A stretch of DNA of 64,000 bases from Acidobacteriota bacterium (GCA_019639195.1 JAHBSI010000001.1:682001-746000); one strand, 5' to 3'. Positions 54,853-64,000 are shown, numbered from the stretch's first letter. Translations and numbers: made by a program. The notes: a model not told the origin generated them from the letters alone.

Positions 54853-55980
54853 ATGCTCGCTTGGATAGCTTTGAATATGACGCCCGGCATCGGCCCGCGT
54901 GCAGCGACCGTGCTGCTCGAACGCTTTGGTTCGGCCGAGGCGGTCTTCCACGCAACGCGTTCTCAGCTCGAATCCCTAAGAATGGACGCGCAGACGGTTG
55001 ACGCGATCCTTTCAAGAAGCTTCGATGAACGGGCGAAACGAGAATTTGAAGAGGTCAAGAAACTCGGCGGCGACATTCTCGTCCTTGACGACGGCAGCTA
55101 TCCGGAGATTCTGCGCGAGATCGCCGATCCGCCGCCCGTACTTTATGTAAAGGGCGATTGGCAGCCGTGCTTTGACCAGCCAAGTATCGGTGTTGTCGGA
55201 TCGCGAACGTGTTCGACATACGGCGAGAACGCATCCGAGATGCTTGCTCGCGATCTTGCTTCAAGAGGCATTACGATAACTTCCGGACTTGCGCGCGGGA
55301 TCGATTCCGCAGCACACCGCGGAGCCTTGCGTGCTCAAGGCCGAACGGTCGCCGTCATGGGTACAGGAATTGACGCGGTCTATCCGCGGGAAAATAACGG
55401 CCTTGTCCGCGAGATACTCGCAAACGGCGGATGCCTCGTAACTCAATTCCCGCTCGGAACGCCGCCGCTGAAGGAGAATTTTCCCTATAGAAATCGGATC
55501 ATCAGCGGCCTGAGCCTCGGCCTGCTTGTTGTTGAGGCGAGCGAGCGTAGCGGTTCGCTGATAACGGCCAGGCTTGCGGTCGAGCAGGACCGCGAAGTAA
55601 TGGCCGTGCCCGGCAACATAACCAGCGGAAACTCGTTCGGAACGAACTACCTTATTAAAAGCGGAGCCAAGCTCGTGCAGCAATGGCAGGATATCGTTGC
55701 AGAACTTCCGGCCGAGATCGGTGCTCGAATATTGCCGCCAAAAACAGATGACCGAAAGGAGAGCGAAAGGCAGCGGATCGAGAACTTCATCCCGCAAGAT
55801 CTTTCGCCGAACGAGATCACTGTTTACAAAGCTCTATCGCTTGATGAAGCAACACATATCGACATTCTCGTGGAAGAATGCGGCCTGAATTTTGGCGACC
55901 TAAACGCCGCCATCGTCTCCCTCGACATTAAAGACCTCATCCGCGTCCTTCCGGGCAAATGCTACGCACGAAAGGCGTGA
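54853..55980 (+). CDS. dprA: DNA-processing protein DprA
   Basis: A 375-residue RecA loader for transforming DNA. An N-terminal SAM/HhH domain (MLAWIALNMTPGIGPRAATV) is followed by the Rossmann-like DprA core: VGVVGSRTCSTYGENASEML type segment, ITSGLARGIDSAAHRGAL, and FPYRNRIISGLSLGLLVVEA. A winged-helix C-terminus ends the protein. The start is set at the ATG at 54853, since the open frame upstream runs through tRNA-Sec. It implies natural competence or plasmid uptake. Confidence 0.93.
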   Translation: MLAWIALNMTPGIGPRAATVLLERFGSAEAVFHATRSQLESLRMDAQTVDAILSRSFDERAKREFEEVKKLGGDILVLDDGSYPEILREIADPPPVLYVKGDWQPCFDQPSIGVVGSRTCSTYGENASEMLARDLASRGITITSGLARGIDSAAHRGALRAQGRTVAVMGTGIDAVYPRENNGLVREILANGGCLVTQFPLGTPPLKENFPYRNRIISGLSLGLLVVEASERSGSLITARLAVEQDREVMAVPGNITSGNSFGTNYLIKSGAKLVQQWQDIVAELPAEIGARILPPKTDDRKESERQRIENFIPQDLSPNEITVYKALSLDEATHIDILVEECGLNFGDLNAAIVSLDIKDLIRVLPGKCYARKA

Positions 55981-56010
55981 GGCAGCGACCAAACCGGCGG
56001 TCGAAAAGTG

Positions 56011-56039
56011 TTGACAAGTTAATTCTTTAGGAGTACTGT
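56011..56039 (+). promoter_or_regulatory. Candidate promoter for the 56191 lipoprotein gene
   Basis: TTGACA (56011-56016), a 17-bp spacer and TACTGT (56034-56039). The leader of about 145 nt is AT-rich. Confidence 0.45.
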
Positions 56040-56190
56040 GGCCTAAATTTCCCCAAAGATTGCTATACGAGTTTGGACGAGGCCTTCCTTGCAAAGCGTA
56101 TTCAGGGTTTCACGAGGTCTTATGGAATATCGACAAACACTTGTCGTTTTCGATGATTCTTTCAAATTCTGATCGAAAGCGAAGGATAGT

Positions 56191-56757
56191 ATGGAAAAAT
56201 TAGCGTTCACATTTTTCTTGGTTCTAGCGAATATGGGTTGCGACGGTGGGCTTAGGCTAGGTAGTTTAAAGGATGCTTCCACGAAACTAGAACAATCAAC
56301 TCGATCTTTACAGGACAAGCGAATTTTGTCTCGGAACTACGCCGAAGCAAAACAGGCATTGGCAGAGGCCGTCAAGAAGAATGATACGGACACTATTCGC
56401 GAGGGCTTGCTTAAGAGCCTTAGCTTTGAACTCAAGGGTGATATTGCCGCAACGATAGCGGAAGAGAAAATGACTGGTCTTTTGCCGGACCTTGTAACCG
56501 CGTTGCAGTTTAACTCGGGCTGTATGAGTGGTGGCAGCGAATCGGAAGCCGCTCAAAAACAGTTGAACGAAAAGGTAGTCAAAGCTATCTCTAGCCTTAC
56601 ATCTCTTAGCTTTCCATACTTTGATGCATCGAAAATACCTGTTTGCAGTAACGATTCTCCGTCATGGGAAATAAGGAGGATCGTGGCTGAAACGAACGAA
56701 TGGATCAGTCGAAATGTTGACGTAACGGAACACGTCCTTCAAAAGCCCATACGCTAA
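56191..56757 (+). CDS. Hypothetical lipoprotein
   Basis: A 188-residue helical protein with a hydrophobic N-terminus (EKLAFTFFLVLANMGCDGG) that could be a lipobox around MGC. The body is alpha-helical with repeated Lys/Glu (NYAEAKQALAEAVKKNDTD) and two later Cys that may form a disulfide. AT-rich relative to dprA and topA, with its own promoter. No family recognised; likely acquired or fast-evolving. Confidence 0.55.
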   Translation: MEKLAFTFFLVLANMGCDGGLRLGSLKDASTKLEQSTRSLQDKRILSRNYAEAKQALAEAVKKNDTDTIREGLLKSLSFELKGDIAATIAEEKMTGLLPDLVTALQFNSGCMSGGSESEAAQKQLNEKVVKAISSLTSLSFPYFDASKIPVCSNDSPSWEIRRIVAETNEWISRNVDVTEHVLQKPIR

Positions 56758-56787
56758 AACGAACGAACTCCTTTAACCATTCCACTT

Positions 56788-56816
56788 TTGACAGACCGAA
56801 AAATTAAGAGTAGAAG
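56788..56816 (+). promoter_or_regulatory. Candidate promoter for topA
   Basis: TTGACA (56788-56793), a 17-bp AT-rich spacer and TAGAAG (56811-56816), 52 nt before the topA ATG. Confidence 0.5.
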
Positions 56817-56867
56817 TCTAAAGATGTCAGGCGCCGATGAGGTTGCGTCTGGCATTATTTTTTCAAG

Positions 56868-59381
56868 ATGGGTAAGAACTTAGTAATCGTAGAGTCGCCT
56901 GCAAAGGCAAAGACCATTAACAAGTATCTCGGTTCGGATTATACGGTGCTCGCGTCGATAGGGCATATAAAAGACCTGCCGGCAAAGGATCTCGGTGTCG
57001 ATATCGAGAACAATTTCGAACCGCACTACGAGGTCATTCCCGATACAAAAAAGCGGAATAATAAAAAGGTAGTTTCCGAGCTAAAGAAAGCCGCAAAAGC
57101 GAGCGAAGCGATCTATCTTGCGGCCGACCCTGATCGCGAAGGCGAAGCGATCTGCCAGCATCTTGCCGAAGAGATCGTCCCCAAACGTCCTGCGATTCCC
57201 TATTATCGCGTGATGTTCAATGAGATCACGAAGAACGCGATCCAGGACGCATTCAAAGTACCGAAAGAGGTGAACAAGGATCTTGTCGACGCACAGCAGG
57301 CACGCCGTGTGCTCGATCGTCTCGTAGGCTACAAGGTCTCGCCGATCCTTTGGAAAACGATCGGCGGCCGCCTTTCTGCGGGCCGTGTACAGACGGTCGC
57401 CGTTCGGCTTGTCGTCGAACGCGAACGCGAGATCGAGGCCTTTGTGAAGACCGAGTATTGGTCGCTCGTCGCAAACCTTGCAGCCGCCTTGCCGCCAAAA
57501 TTCGATGCGAAGCTAAATAGGATCGACGACAAGACCGTCAAGCTCGGCAAATTCAGCGAAGATGTAAAGGCGAGCGAGGTCCACATTAAGACCGCCGATG
57601 AAGCGACTGCTCTGGCAAAAGAAGCGGAACAGCAAGCGTTTGTCGTTGAAAGCGTTGCGACAAAAGAAAAGAAACGCAACGCGACGCCGCCATTTATTAC
57701 CTCAAAGCTCCAGCAGGATGCCGCTCGGAAATTCGGTTTTACGGTAAAGCGCACGATGACGGCCGCACAGCGTCTTTACGAGGGCATCGAACTGGGTCAG
57801 GAAGGTGCAGTCGGACTCATTACATATATGAGAACCGATTCGACCCGTGTCTCGGATGCGGCTCTTGCTGAGGTACGCGATTTTATCGGAACCACGCACG
57901 GCAAAGATTATCTTCCGGCGAAACCGAACTTCTTTAAGTCAAAAAAGGACGCGCAGGACGCGCACGAAGCGATCCGCCCGACGGATGTTACTCGCACACC
58001 CGAAAGTCTTGCAAGCCGTCTCCAGCCGGACGAATTAAAACTCTACAAACTCATCTGGCAGCGTTTTGTGGCGTCGCAAATGATGCCCGCCGTGTTCGAC
58101 CAGACGACGATCGATATAAAGGCCGGAAGGTTCATCTTCCGAGCTACCGGCTCGGTTCAGAAATTCGACGGCTATCTGAAGGTCTATGAAGAAGGCCGCG
58201 ACGACAACAAGTCCGAGGATGACGAAGAAAGCCGTGACCTTCCGCTCGTAAAAGAGGGCGATCAGCTAAACCTTGAATCACTTGCGAAGAATCAGCATTT
58301 CACTGAGCCGCCGCCGCGATATTCGGAAGCGACGCTCGTAAAGGCTTTGGAAGAGAAAGGCATCGGCCGGCCTTCGACATACGCCTCGATCATGACGACG
58401 ATACAGGACCGCGAGTATGTTGAGAAGATCGAACAGCGCTTTCACCCGACGCCTTTGGGCACGACGGTCAACGACCTGCTCGTAGCGAATTTTGACGACA
58501 TCTTTAATACGACATACACCGCGGGCCTCGAAGAACAGCTTGATGAGATCGAGGAAGGCAAACTCAATTGGCGCGATGCGATGCGCGGCTTTTACGATAA
58601 GTTCTCGGTCGACCTCGAAAAGGCCGCTGAGACGATCAAAAGCATAAAGAAGATGTCGATCCCGACCGACGAAACGTGCGAGAAGTGCGGCTCGCGGATG
58701 GTCATTAAATTCGGCAGATTCGGGCAATTCCTCGCCTGCGAGAATTATCCGGAGTGTAAGAACACACGTGAGGTCGCAAAAAAGAGCGATCCGGATGCTC
58801 AGGCTTCCAGTGAGGACGGCCAGGCCGAAGAGATCCCGCCTTGCGAACTTTGCGGCAAGGAAATGGCACTAAAGAAAGGCCGCTTCGGTGCATTTTACGG
58901 CTGTACGGGTTATCCGGAGTGCAAGAATATCCGCAAGATCGCCAAAGGCGACCAAAAGCCGGCTCCGCCTCCCGAGGTTCTCGATGAGATCTGTCCGAAG
59001 GACGGAGCAAATCTCGTAAAGCGACACGGGCGCTTCGGCGAATTCACTTCGTGCTCGAACTATCCCAAATGCGATTACGTAAAAAGAGAGACGGTCGGGA
59101 TCAAGTGCTATAAAGATGGCGGCGAGATCGTCGTGAAAAAGTCGAAACGTGGCAAGGTGTTCTACGGCTGTGCGAATTATCCGAAATGCGATGTCGTTTT
59201 TTGGGATAAACCGGTCGATGAAAAGTGTCCGAAGTGCTCTGCTCCGTTCCTTCTTGAGAAGACGACAAAGAAAGACGGCACCGTTCGATATTGCCAAACA
59301 GAAGATTGTGATTATAAAATGGCTGTCGATACCGCAGACACAGCTGCAGCTCAAGTGGACGAGCCTGCGGTTCGTGCTTGA
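56868..59381 (+). CDS. topA: DNA topoisomerase I
   Basis: An 837-residue type IA topoisomerase that relaxes negative supercoils. TOPRIM begins KNLVIVESPAKAKTINKYLG and has AADPDREGEAICQHLAEEI. The active-site Tyr is in GLITYMRTDSTRVS (near residue 323). Five C-terminal zinc ribbons follow residue 600 (CEKCGSRMVIKFGRFGQF, CELCGKEMALKKGRFG, CPKDGANLVKRHGRFG, CYKDGGEIVVKKSKRG, CPKCSAPFLLEK). Confidence 0.97.
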   Translation: MGKNLVIVESPAKAKTINKYLGSDYTVLASIGHIKDLPAKDLGVDIENNFEPHYEVIPDTKKRNNKKVVSELKKAAKASEAIYLAADPDREGEAICQHLAEEIVPKRPAIPYYRVMFNEITKNAIQDAFKVPKEVNKDLVDAQQARRVLDRLVGYKVSPILWKTIGGRLSAGRVQTVAVRLVVEREREIEAFVKTEYWSLVANLAAALPPKFDAKLNRIDDKTVKLGKFSEDVKASEVHIKTADEATALAKEAEQQAFVVESVATKEKKRNATPPFITSKLQQDAARKFGFTVKRTMTAAQRLYEGIELGQEGAVGLITYMRTDSTRVSDAALAEVRDFIGTTHGKDYLPAKPNFFKSKKDAQDAHEAIRPTDVTRTPESLASRLQPDELKLYKLIWQRFVASQMMPAVFDQTTIDIKAGRFIFRATGSVQKFDGYLKVYEEGRDDNKSEDDEESRDLPLVKEGDQLNLESLAKNQHFTEPPPRYSEATLVKALEEKGIGRPSTYASIMTTIQDREYVEKIEQRFHPTPLGTTVNDLLVANFDDIFNTTYTAGLEEQLDEIEEGKLNWRDAMRGFYDKFSVDLEKAAETIKSIKKMSIPTDETCEKCGSRMVIKFGRFGQFLACENYPECKNTREVAKKSDPDAQASSEDGQAEEIPPCELCGKEMALKKGRFGAFYGCTGYPECKNIRKIAKGDQKPAPPPEVLDEICPKDGANLVKRHGRFGEFTSCSNYPKCDYVKRETVGIKCYKDGGEIVVKKSKRGKVFYGCANYPKCDVVFWDKPVDEKCPKCSAPFLLEKTTKKDGTVRYCQTEDCDYKMAVDTADTAAAQVDEPAVRA

Positions 59382-59396
59382 TCATTCCCAGGGCCG

Positions 59397-59978
59397 ATGA
59401 ACGAAAATTTACAGTTTTTGCGAGCATTTTTGAAGAATCCGCTGAAAGTTGGGGCGATCGCACCAAGTTCGCCCGAACTTGCAGCCCAAATGCTCAAAGG
59501 TTTGGAACCGGACGAGAACAACATTATTCTCGAACTTGGGGTCGGAACCGGGGCAATTACAAAATTCTTACATAACATAATTCCCAACCGCGAATCCTAC
59601 CTCGGCCTTGAACTCGATCAGAAACTCGTCGATACGATCACAAAGAAACTGCCGGGAATGAACATCCTTTGCGGGAATGCTGCAGATGCATATCAGATCC
59701 ACGCGGACTCGGGCCTCGGAAAGGTTCGCTACCTTGTCTGCTGCCTGCCGTTCGTTTCCCTTCCAAAGGAGGTCAGCGAATCCGTGCTTGCCGAGATCGA
59801 GAAATTCATGGCGGAAGGCTGTGAATTACGGCTTTTCCAATACGCTCACGGATACTATCTGCCGCCGGCGATCCGCCTTCGCGAGTTCCTGCGAACGCGC
59901 TACGGCAGCACACGCCGCAGCCCGCTCGTCCTTAAGAATGTCCCGCCGGCCTACACGCTCACCTGGTCAACCATTTAG
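59397..59978 (+). CDS. SAM-dependent methyltransferase, phospholipid N-methyltransferase-like
   Basis: A 193-residue class I methyltransferase. LKNPLKVGAIAPSSPELAAQ is typical of PmtA-type phospholipid methyltransferases, and the SAM site is ILELGVGTGAITKFL (near residue 44). The acidic loop GLELDQKLVD and motif IV (YLVCCLPFVSLPKEV) follow. These enzymes methylate phosphatidylethanolamine at the membrane; a KsgA-like rRNA role is less likely. It starts 15 nt after topA. Confidence 0.8.
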   Translation: MNENLQFLRAFLKNPLKVGAIAPSSPELAAQMLKGLEPDENNIILELGVGTGAITKFLHNIIPNRESYLGLELDQKLVDTITKKLPGMNILCGNAADAYQIHADSGLGKVRYLVCCLPFVSLPKEVSESVLAEIEKFMAEGCELRLFQYAHGYYLPPAIRLREFLRTRYGSTRRSPLVLKNVPPAYTLTWSTI

Positions 59979-60086
59979 GATCCGCCGCAAATTATCTTGA
60001 AACTTCTGTGCATCTTGCGGGGTATTAAGATATTGTAGTAATTAACTGATCCACATTTTTAGACCATTTTAGGAGAAATAGGGACA

Positions 60087-61835
60087 ATGTTACGACGAAA
60101 ACTCGTCGGGGCAATGCTTGTTTATGCATTTCTGCTCCCGACCACCTTGCTCGCTCAGGCGCCTGTTTACACGGCACCAAAAGCAGATATCGACAAGATC
60201 AAAGAAGAAGGCCTCAAACATTCCCAGATAATGAATACACTCAATTATCTGACGAACGTGATCGGTCAGCGGCTTACGGCTTCCAGAAACCTTAAGCACG
60301 CCAACGAATGGACGCGCGACACTTTGACGAAATTTGGACTCGAGAACTCACACCTTGAGGCTTGGGGCCCGTTCGGCCGCGGTTGGGAACTTGAACGCTT
60401 CTCAGCTCAGGTGACGTCGCCGTATAGTTTCCCGGTCATCGCGTATCCGAAAGCATGGTCGCCGGGATTTGGCAGCCAGGCTGTTATGCCGACGACTCCC
60501 GCGAAAGGCAAGAAAGGCAATGCTCCAGTCGCAGCTCCTTCAACGACGATCACTGCCGATGTCGTTTACCTCGATGCACACGACGAAGCCGGCCTCGCAA
60601 AGTACAAGGGACAGTTGAAAGGCAAGATCGTCTTTATGTCCGGCACACGTGAGCTGAAGGCTGATTTCGAAGGAATGGGCCATCGCTTCACGGCGCAGGA
60701 ACTGCTTGATATGGCAAACTCGCCAGATCCGGATGCCGCCGTTCGAGCGGCCGCACCGGCTCCAAACCAGGCAAATATGCAGGATCGTCTGAAGCGGTTT
60801 ATTGACGGTGTGAAGCGTGCAAAATTCGTTATTGACGAGGGAGCCGCAATGGTCGTTGACAACAGCTTTAAGGGGTCAGGCGGCACGGTTTTCGTGCAGT
60901 CGGCATCTGTTGCGGCGGATATCCCGGCAAACCCGATGGACTTCTTTACGCAGAAGCGTCTTTCTCCTTGGGACAAGGACGCCGAAGCTAAAATGGTCCC
61001 GCAGATGACGATGGCGACCGAGGATTACAACCGCATCGTCCGTATGGTCGAGGCCGGTGAAAAGGTCCAGATGACGGTTGACCTTAAGGTGAAGTATCTT
61101 GATGACGATCCGATGGTCTATAACACGATCGCAGAAATTCCCGGTACCGATCCTGCATTAAAAGATCAGGTCGTAATGCTTGGAGGGCATATGGATTCGT
61201 GGCACTCGGGCACCGGTGCAACCGACAATGCCGCAGGCGTTTCGGTGGCAATGGAAGCTGTTCGCATCCTGAAAGCTGCGGGCCTTAAGCCGCGACGCAC
61301 CATTCGCATCGCACTTTGGACCGGCGAGGAACAGGGCCTTATCGGCTCGCGTGAGTATGTGACCAAACACCTTGGCGAAATGAAGGGCGGACGGAACATC
61401 TTCGGAATGCCGCAGGGTGGTGCTCAGCAGAAACCCGAACTGATCAAAGGCGCCGAATACGAAAAGATCTCCGCTTACTACAATCTCGATAATGGTACGG
61501 GTAAGATCCGCGGTGTTTATATGCAGGGCAACGAGGCGGCAAGGCCGTATTTCCGAGCCTGGCTTACGCCTTTCCTTGATATGGATGCGGCGACCTTGAC
61601 GCTTTCGAATACGGGCGGTACGGACCACCTTTCATTCGATCGCATAGGCATTCCCGGCTTCCAGTTCATTCAGGATGAGGTCGAGTATGACGAGCGTACG
61701 CATCACTCTAATCAGGATGTTTACGACCGTATACAGGCCGGCGATATGATGCAGGCGGCGACGATCATGGCGGCATTTGTCTATCAGACCGCGATGATGG
61801 ACGAGCGTTTTCCGCGTAAGGCAATGCCGAACTAG
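60087..61835 (+). CDS. Exported M28-family aminopeptidase
   Basis: A 582-residue secreted di-zinc peptidase. Signal LVGAMLVYAFLLPTTLLA is followed by a PA-like insertion (residues about 130-270). The M28 core has MLGGHMDSWHSGTGATDNAA (metal His and bridging Asp), WTGEEQGLIGSREYV (catalytic Glu), YNLDNGTGKI and THHSNQDVYD (last His). Similar enzymes process peptides or glutamate-capped substrates in the periplasm or outside. Confidence 0.9.
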   Translation: MLRRKLVGAMLVYAFLLPTTLLAQAPVYTAPKADIDKIKEEGLKHSQIMNTLNYLTNVIGQRLTASRNLKHANEWTRDTLTKFGLENSHLEAWGPFGRGWELERFSAQVTSPYSFPVIAYPKAWSPGFGSQAVMPTTPAKGKKGNAPVAAPSTTITADVVYLDAHDEAGLAKYKGQLKGKIVFMSGTRELKADFEGMGHRFTAQELLDMANSPDPDAAVRAAAPAPNQANMQDRLKRFIDGVKRAKFVIDEGAAMVVDNSFKGSGGTVFVQSASVAADIPANPMDFFTQKRLSPWDKDAEAKMVPQMTMATEDYNRIVRMVEAGEKVQMTVDLKVKYLDDDPMVYNTIAEIPGTDPALKDQVVMLGGHMDSWHSGTGATDNAAGVSVAMEAVRILKAAGLKPRRTIRIALWTGEEQGLIGSREYVTKHLGEMKGGRNIFGMPQGGAQQKPELIKGAEYEKISAYYNLDNGTGKIRGVYMQGNEAARPYFRAWLTPFLDMDAATLTLSNTGGTDHLSFDRIGIPGFQFIQDEVEYDERTHHSNQDVYDRIQAGDMMQAATIMAAFVYQTAMMDERFPRKAMPN

Positions 61836-61861
61836 TTCGAGGAGCTTACGCTGAAGCCCAG

Positions 61862-61904
61862 AATAGCTGTTGGCCGTACGAAGCGGCTGACAGCTATTTT
61901 TTTT
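61862..61904 (+). terminator. Rho-independent terminator after the M28 gene
   Basis: AATAGCTGT (61862-61870) pairs with ACAGCTATT (61890-61898), extended inward by GGCC/GGCT with one mismatch, and ends in eight Ts. Confidence 0.88.
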
Positions 61905-61984
61905 GCTTTGAATCGGGAGGTTTTTCGTCTACACTCGTCCAAATTCCTCGTTTTTGGAAAACCACATTCTCTGACCTCAACACT

Positions 61985-62770
61985 ATGGAAAATATCCAGT
62001 TTCAACGAAGTGCTATCGATGCAAGCGGTGCGTTCAGCTCTGCTTGGGAACAAGTAAAGGAGAATTACGGAACGTATCTTGGTGCTGCGGTGGTTTGCTG
62101 GATAATGCTCGGATGTTTCTCCTGCATCAGCTGGTTTCTGATGGGGCCGGTAATGGGTGGTATTTTCTACCTTGCGTCGAAAGGCCATCGCCGCGAGCCT
62201 GTCGAATTCGGAATGATGTTCGAAGGCTTCAAAAAATTCGTGCCGCTGATGGTGGTCGGCCTGATCCAGGCAATTCCCACCATCATTATCACGATCGTTA
62301 ACCTCGGGATGAACATGGGCAGATTCGGTTTGCTAATGAGCAATCCGGAGGCGATGCGCCAAGCTCAACGTGCAGGCGAGATCGGTGGTGCTGAAGCTGC
62401 GATGTCGATCGCGTTCTTGGTATTCTATTTCATCTTTCTTGTGATCAGCGCCATTTGGGGGCTAATCACATACTTTGCGATCCCGCTTGTAATGGAATAT
62501 GACCTTAGCCCGATCGCCGCAGTCAAACTCAGCGGCAGGGCGGCGTTTGCCAATATCGGCGGCGTTATCGCCGTAGTCCTGTTTGCAGTGCTTGTTGGCA
62601 TCATCGGTATATTGCTGTTGTGCGTAGGTATTATTCTGGTATCAGTGCCAGTCATTCTCGTCGCCAACGCTATAGTCTTTTGGCAGGTCTTTCCTCGTCA
62701 GGATCGCCCTGACCAATACTTTGCACCGCCGCCGCCCGGAACATACGGTTTCGGCAGCCCGCAATACTAA
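61985..62770 (+). CDS. Polytopic membrane protein, unknown function
   Basis: A 261-residue protein with about five to six membrane helices. An N-terminal cytoplasmic segment (DASGAFSSAWEQVKENYGTY) precedes GLY-rich helices; AFLVFYFIFLVISAIWGLIT and VILVANAIVFWQVFP are hydrophobic. The tail is Pro/Tyr-rich (PPPPGTYGFGSPQY). The pattern suits the DUF975/glycerophosphoryl-diester membrane group, but the assignment is weak. Confidence 0.68.
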   Translation: MENIQFQRSAIDASGAFSSAWEQVKENYGTYLGAAVVCWIMLGCFSCISWFLMGPVMGGIFYLASKGHRREPVEFGMMFEGFKKFVPLMVVGLIQAIPTIIITIVNLGMNMGRFGLLMSNPEAMRQAQRAGEIGGAEAAMSIAFLVFYFIFLVISAIWGLITYFAIPLVMEYDLSPIAAVKLSGRAAFANIGGVIAVVLFAVLVGIIGILLLCVGIILVSVPVILVANAIVFWQVFPRQDRPDQYFAPPPPGTYGFGSPQY

Positions 62771-62780
62771 CGACGGGTGG

Positions 62781-62924
62781 CTAGAGCTGCTTTTCCATAT
62801 AAAGGACGCCATCGTACGGGTTTTCGTAGTACGGCGTGATCTAGTAGAAGCCGTGAGACTCGTACAGTTTCACGGCACTTTCCATTTTTGGCGGGAACGT
62901 ATCAACCCGCAGGCACTCGCACCG
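62781..62924 (-). pseudogene. Remnant of a GNAT acetyltransferase
   Basis: The minus strand encodes a C-terminal GNAT fragment: CLRVDTFPPKMESAVKLYES, then HGFY, an in-frame TAG (62841-62843) where a Glu codon would be expected, then ITPYYENPYDGVLYMEKQL and a stop at 62781-62783. Another stop (62925-62927) cuts off everything upstream, where no acetyl-CoA-binding part remains. A decayed gene. Confidence 0.72.
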
Positions 62925-62949
62925 CTAAATGTTATAAACTTAGATAGTA

Positions 62950-63753
62950 ATGGAACTTGCGGTCGAAAAATACAAAGTTAAAGTTGAGCCGTTCTATTTG
63001 CCGGTCGGCAACGAGGTCGAGCTTTTTGAGGCGTCCTACGCGGCAAAGCTGCCGGTTATGCTTAAAGGGCCGACTGGCTGCGGTAAGACGCGCTTTGTCG
63101 AATATATGGCGCATCGGATGAAGCGTCCTTTGATCACGGTTGCGTGTCACGAAGATCTTTCGTCCACCGACCTTGTGGGCAGGTTCCTGCTCGAGGGCAA
63201 CGAGACCGTCTGGCACGACGGGCCGTTGACCGCGGCTGTGAGGGCCGGTGCGATCTGTTATCTTGACGAGGTTGTCGAAGCCCGAAAGGACACGGTCGTG
63301 ATAATCCACCCTTTGACAGATGACCGCCGCCGCCTTCCGATCGAAAAACGCGGTACGGTCCTCGATGCGCCGCCGGAATTTATGCTCGTCGTCTCGTACA
63401 ATCCGGGCTATCAATCGATCTTAAAGGATCTGAAACAATCCACTCGGCAGCGTTTTGTTGCAATGGAATTCGATTATCCGGATGCGGATTCCGAAACAAA
63501 GATCGTCGCGAAAGAAGGCGGTGTTGAAGCGTCGATCGCGGCCGACCTCGTGAAGATCGGTGAGAAGGTGAGAAACCTTCGCGGCCACGGTTTGGAAGAA
63601 GGTGTCTCGACGCGCCTTCTCATCTACGCCGCTCAGCTGATCGCAAAAGGCATCGGGCCCGCCGCCGCTGCCGAGGTCGCACTCTCAGCACCGATAACGG
63701 ACGACCGTGACCTGCAGCGCAGCATCAGAGAGATCATTACAACGGTGATCTAG
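62950..63753 (+). CDS. AAA+ ATPase of the MoxR/CbbQ/NorQ type
   Basis: A 267-residue AAA+ ATPase. Walker A is [20 protein letters not shown], pore-loop region [20 protein letters not shown], Walker [20 protein letters not shown], sensor [20 protein letters not shown], and a CbbQ_C domain ([18 protein letters not shown]). It remodels a partner, usually with a VWA-domain protein encoded next door (NorD or CbbO). No such gene is seen before the window ends. Confidence 0.88.
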   Translation: MELAVEKYKVKVEPFYLPVGNEVELFEASYAAKLPVMLKGPTGCGKTRFVEYMAHRMKRPLITVACHEDLSSTDLVGRFLLEGNETVWHDGPLTAAVRAGAICYLDEVVEARKDTVVIIHPLTDDRRRLPIEKRGTVLDAPPEFMLVVSYNPGYQSILKDLKQSTRQRFVAMEFDYPDADSETKIVAKEGGVEASIAADLVKIGEKVRNLRGHGLEEGVSTRLLIYAAQLIAKGIGPAAAAEVALSAPITDDRDLQRSIREIITTVI

Positions 63754-63778
63754 CAGAGCATGATAGAGTAGACTGCGT

Positions 63779-64000
63779 ATGCGAGAAACGACTGGCACTT
63801 TCAAAGACGGACGAAGGATAACATTGCGCTTATCCCGCTTTGGTGAACGTCCGGACCGCGAATTCGATATTCATTTCTGGCAAAGCCTAACGTCCGAAGA
63901 GCGCGCCGCCGCGGGTTGGGAACTTGTTACAACTTATTGGGAAATGAAAGGTAAAACCGCAGATGAACTCCGACTTCAAAGATCTGTTGAAAGCATTCAA
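63779..64000 (+). CDS. Partial hypothetical gene at the window end
   Basis: An open frame of 74 codons with no stop before the window edge: MRETTGTFKDGRRITLRLSR, FGERPDREFDIHFWQSL, then EERAAAGWELVTTYWEMKGK and LRLQRSVESIQ. The pattern (helical, FWQxLxxEER, LRLQRSVE) recalls small proteins that often precede nucleotidyltransferase-like genes. A second frame opens at 63963 (MNSDFKDLLKAF), which fits such a downstream partner. Both are cut off. Confidence 0.5.
   Translation, partial: MRETTGTFKDGRRITLRLSRFGERPDREFDIHFWQSLTSEERAAAGWELVTTYWEMKGKTADELRLQRSVESIQ

Overview
The window comes from a chromosome of a moderately GC-rich, diderm bacterium and spans its replication-origin region. Family content suggests Acidobacteriota, probably Blastocatellia: a GWxTD-domain protein, a DUF4178/DUF350 polyamine cassette, a small CxHxxxSRPF zinc protein, many PDZ and lipoprotein genes, a Gram-negative-type YidC, and a GyrB with a long insertion. 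The taxonomic call is inference; the origin call rests on dnaA, dnaN, rpmH, parAB and a cluster of DnaA boxes.

Layout: 1-9.4 kb holds the end of mscL, a folate enzyme, mnmA, a MATE transporter with a long structured leader, aat, gyrB, recF and a TlpA-like thioredoxin. tRNA-Ser(UGA) follows, then a fadR-fadD pair with a FadR-type operator (9.5-12.2 kb). At 12-17.6 kb lie a polysaccharide-export SLBB protein, a membrane sugar-nucleotide dehydratase, galE and an aminotransferase. From 27.3 down to 19.6 kb (minus strand) runs an eight-gene cassette: speD, DUF4178, a 49-residue membrane protein, DUF350, a membrane aminopropyltransferase, a Tat-exported FAD protein, a polytopic membrane protein and a lipoprotein.

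From 41 down to 27.5 kb (minus strand) is the origin-proximal block: rpmH-rnpA-yidD-yidC-jag, mnmE, a PIN toxin-antitoxin pair, mnmG, parA-parB, selD, tatA/B, tatC and the GWxTD gene. SelD is itself a selenoprotein with an in-frame UGA, and tRNA-Sec lies at 54.7 kb. The rnpA frame encloses rpmH, as in Thermus. Two perfect parS-like palindromes sit 50 bp apart between mnmG and parA.

From 41 to 47.4 kb are purN, two AT-rich accessory genes, purM (carrying an in-frame REP-like palindromic insertion), a hypothetical gene, DUF445 and a GIN-domain protein. dnaA (TTG start) and dnaN (47.9-50.9 kb) flank an AT-rich gap full of DnaA boxes, the probable oriC. The rest (51-64 kb) carries DoxX, SRPBCC, S1/P1 nuclease, M20 peptidase, tRNA-Sec, dprA, topA, a phospholipid methyltransferase-like gene, an M28 peptidase, a membrane protein, a GNAT pseudogene, a CbbQ/NorQ-type ATPase, and a gene running off the end.

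Functional links: mnmA, mnmE and mnmG together build the wobble-uridine modification of tRNA; selD with tRNA-Sec supports selenocysteine and possibly selenouridine; tatA/B-tatC could export the Tat-signal FAD protein of the polyamine cassette. No IS element, prophage or CRISPR array was seen.
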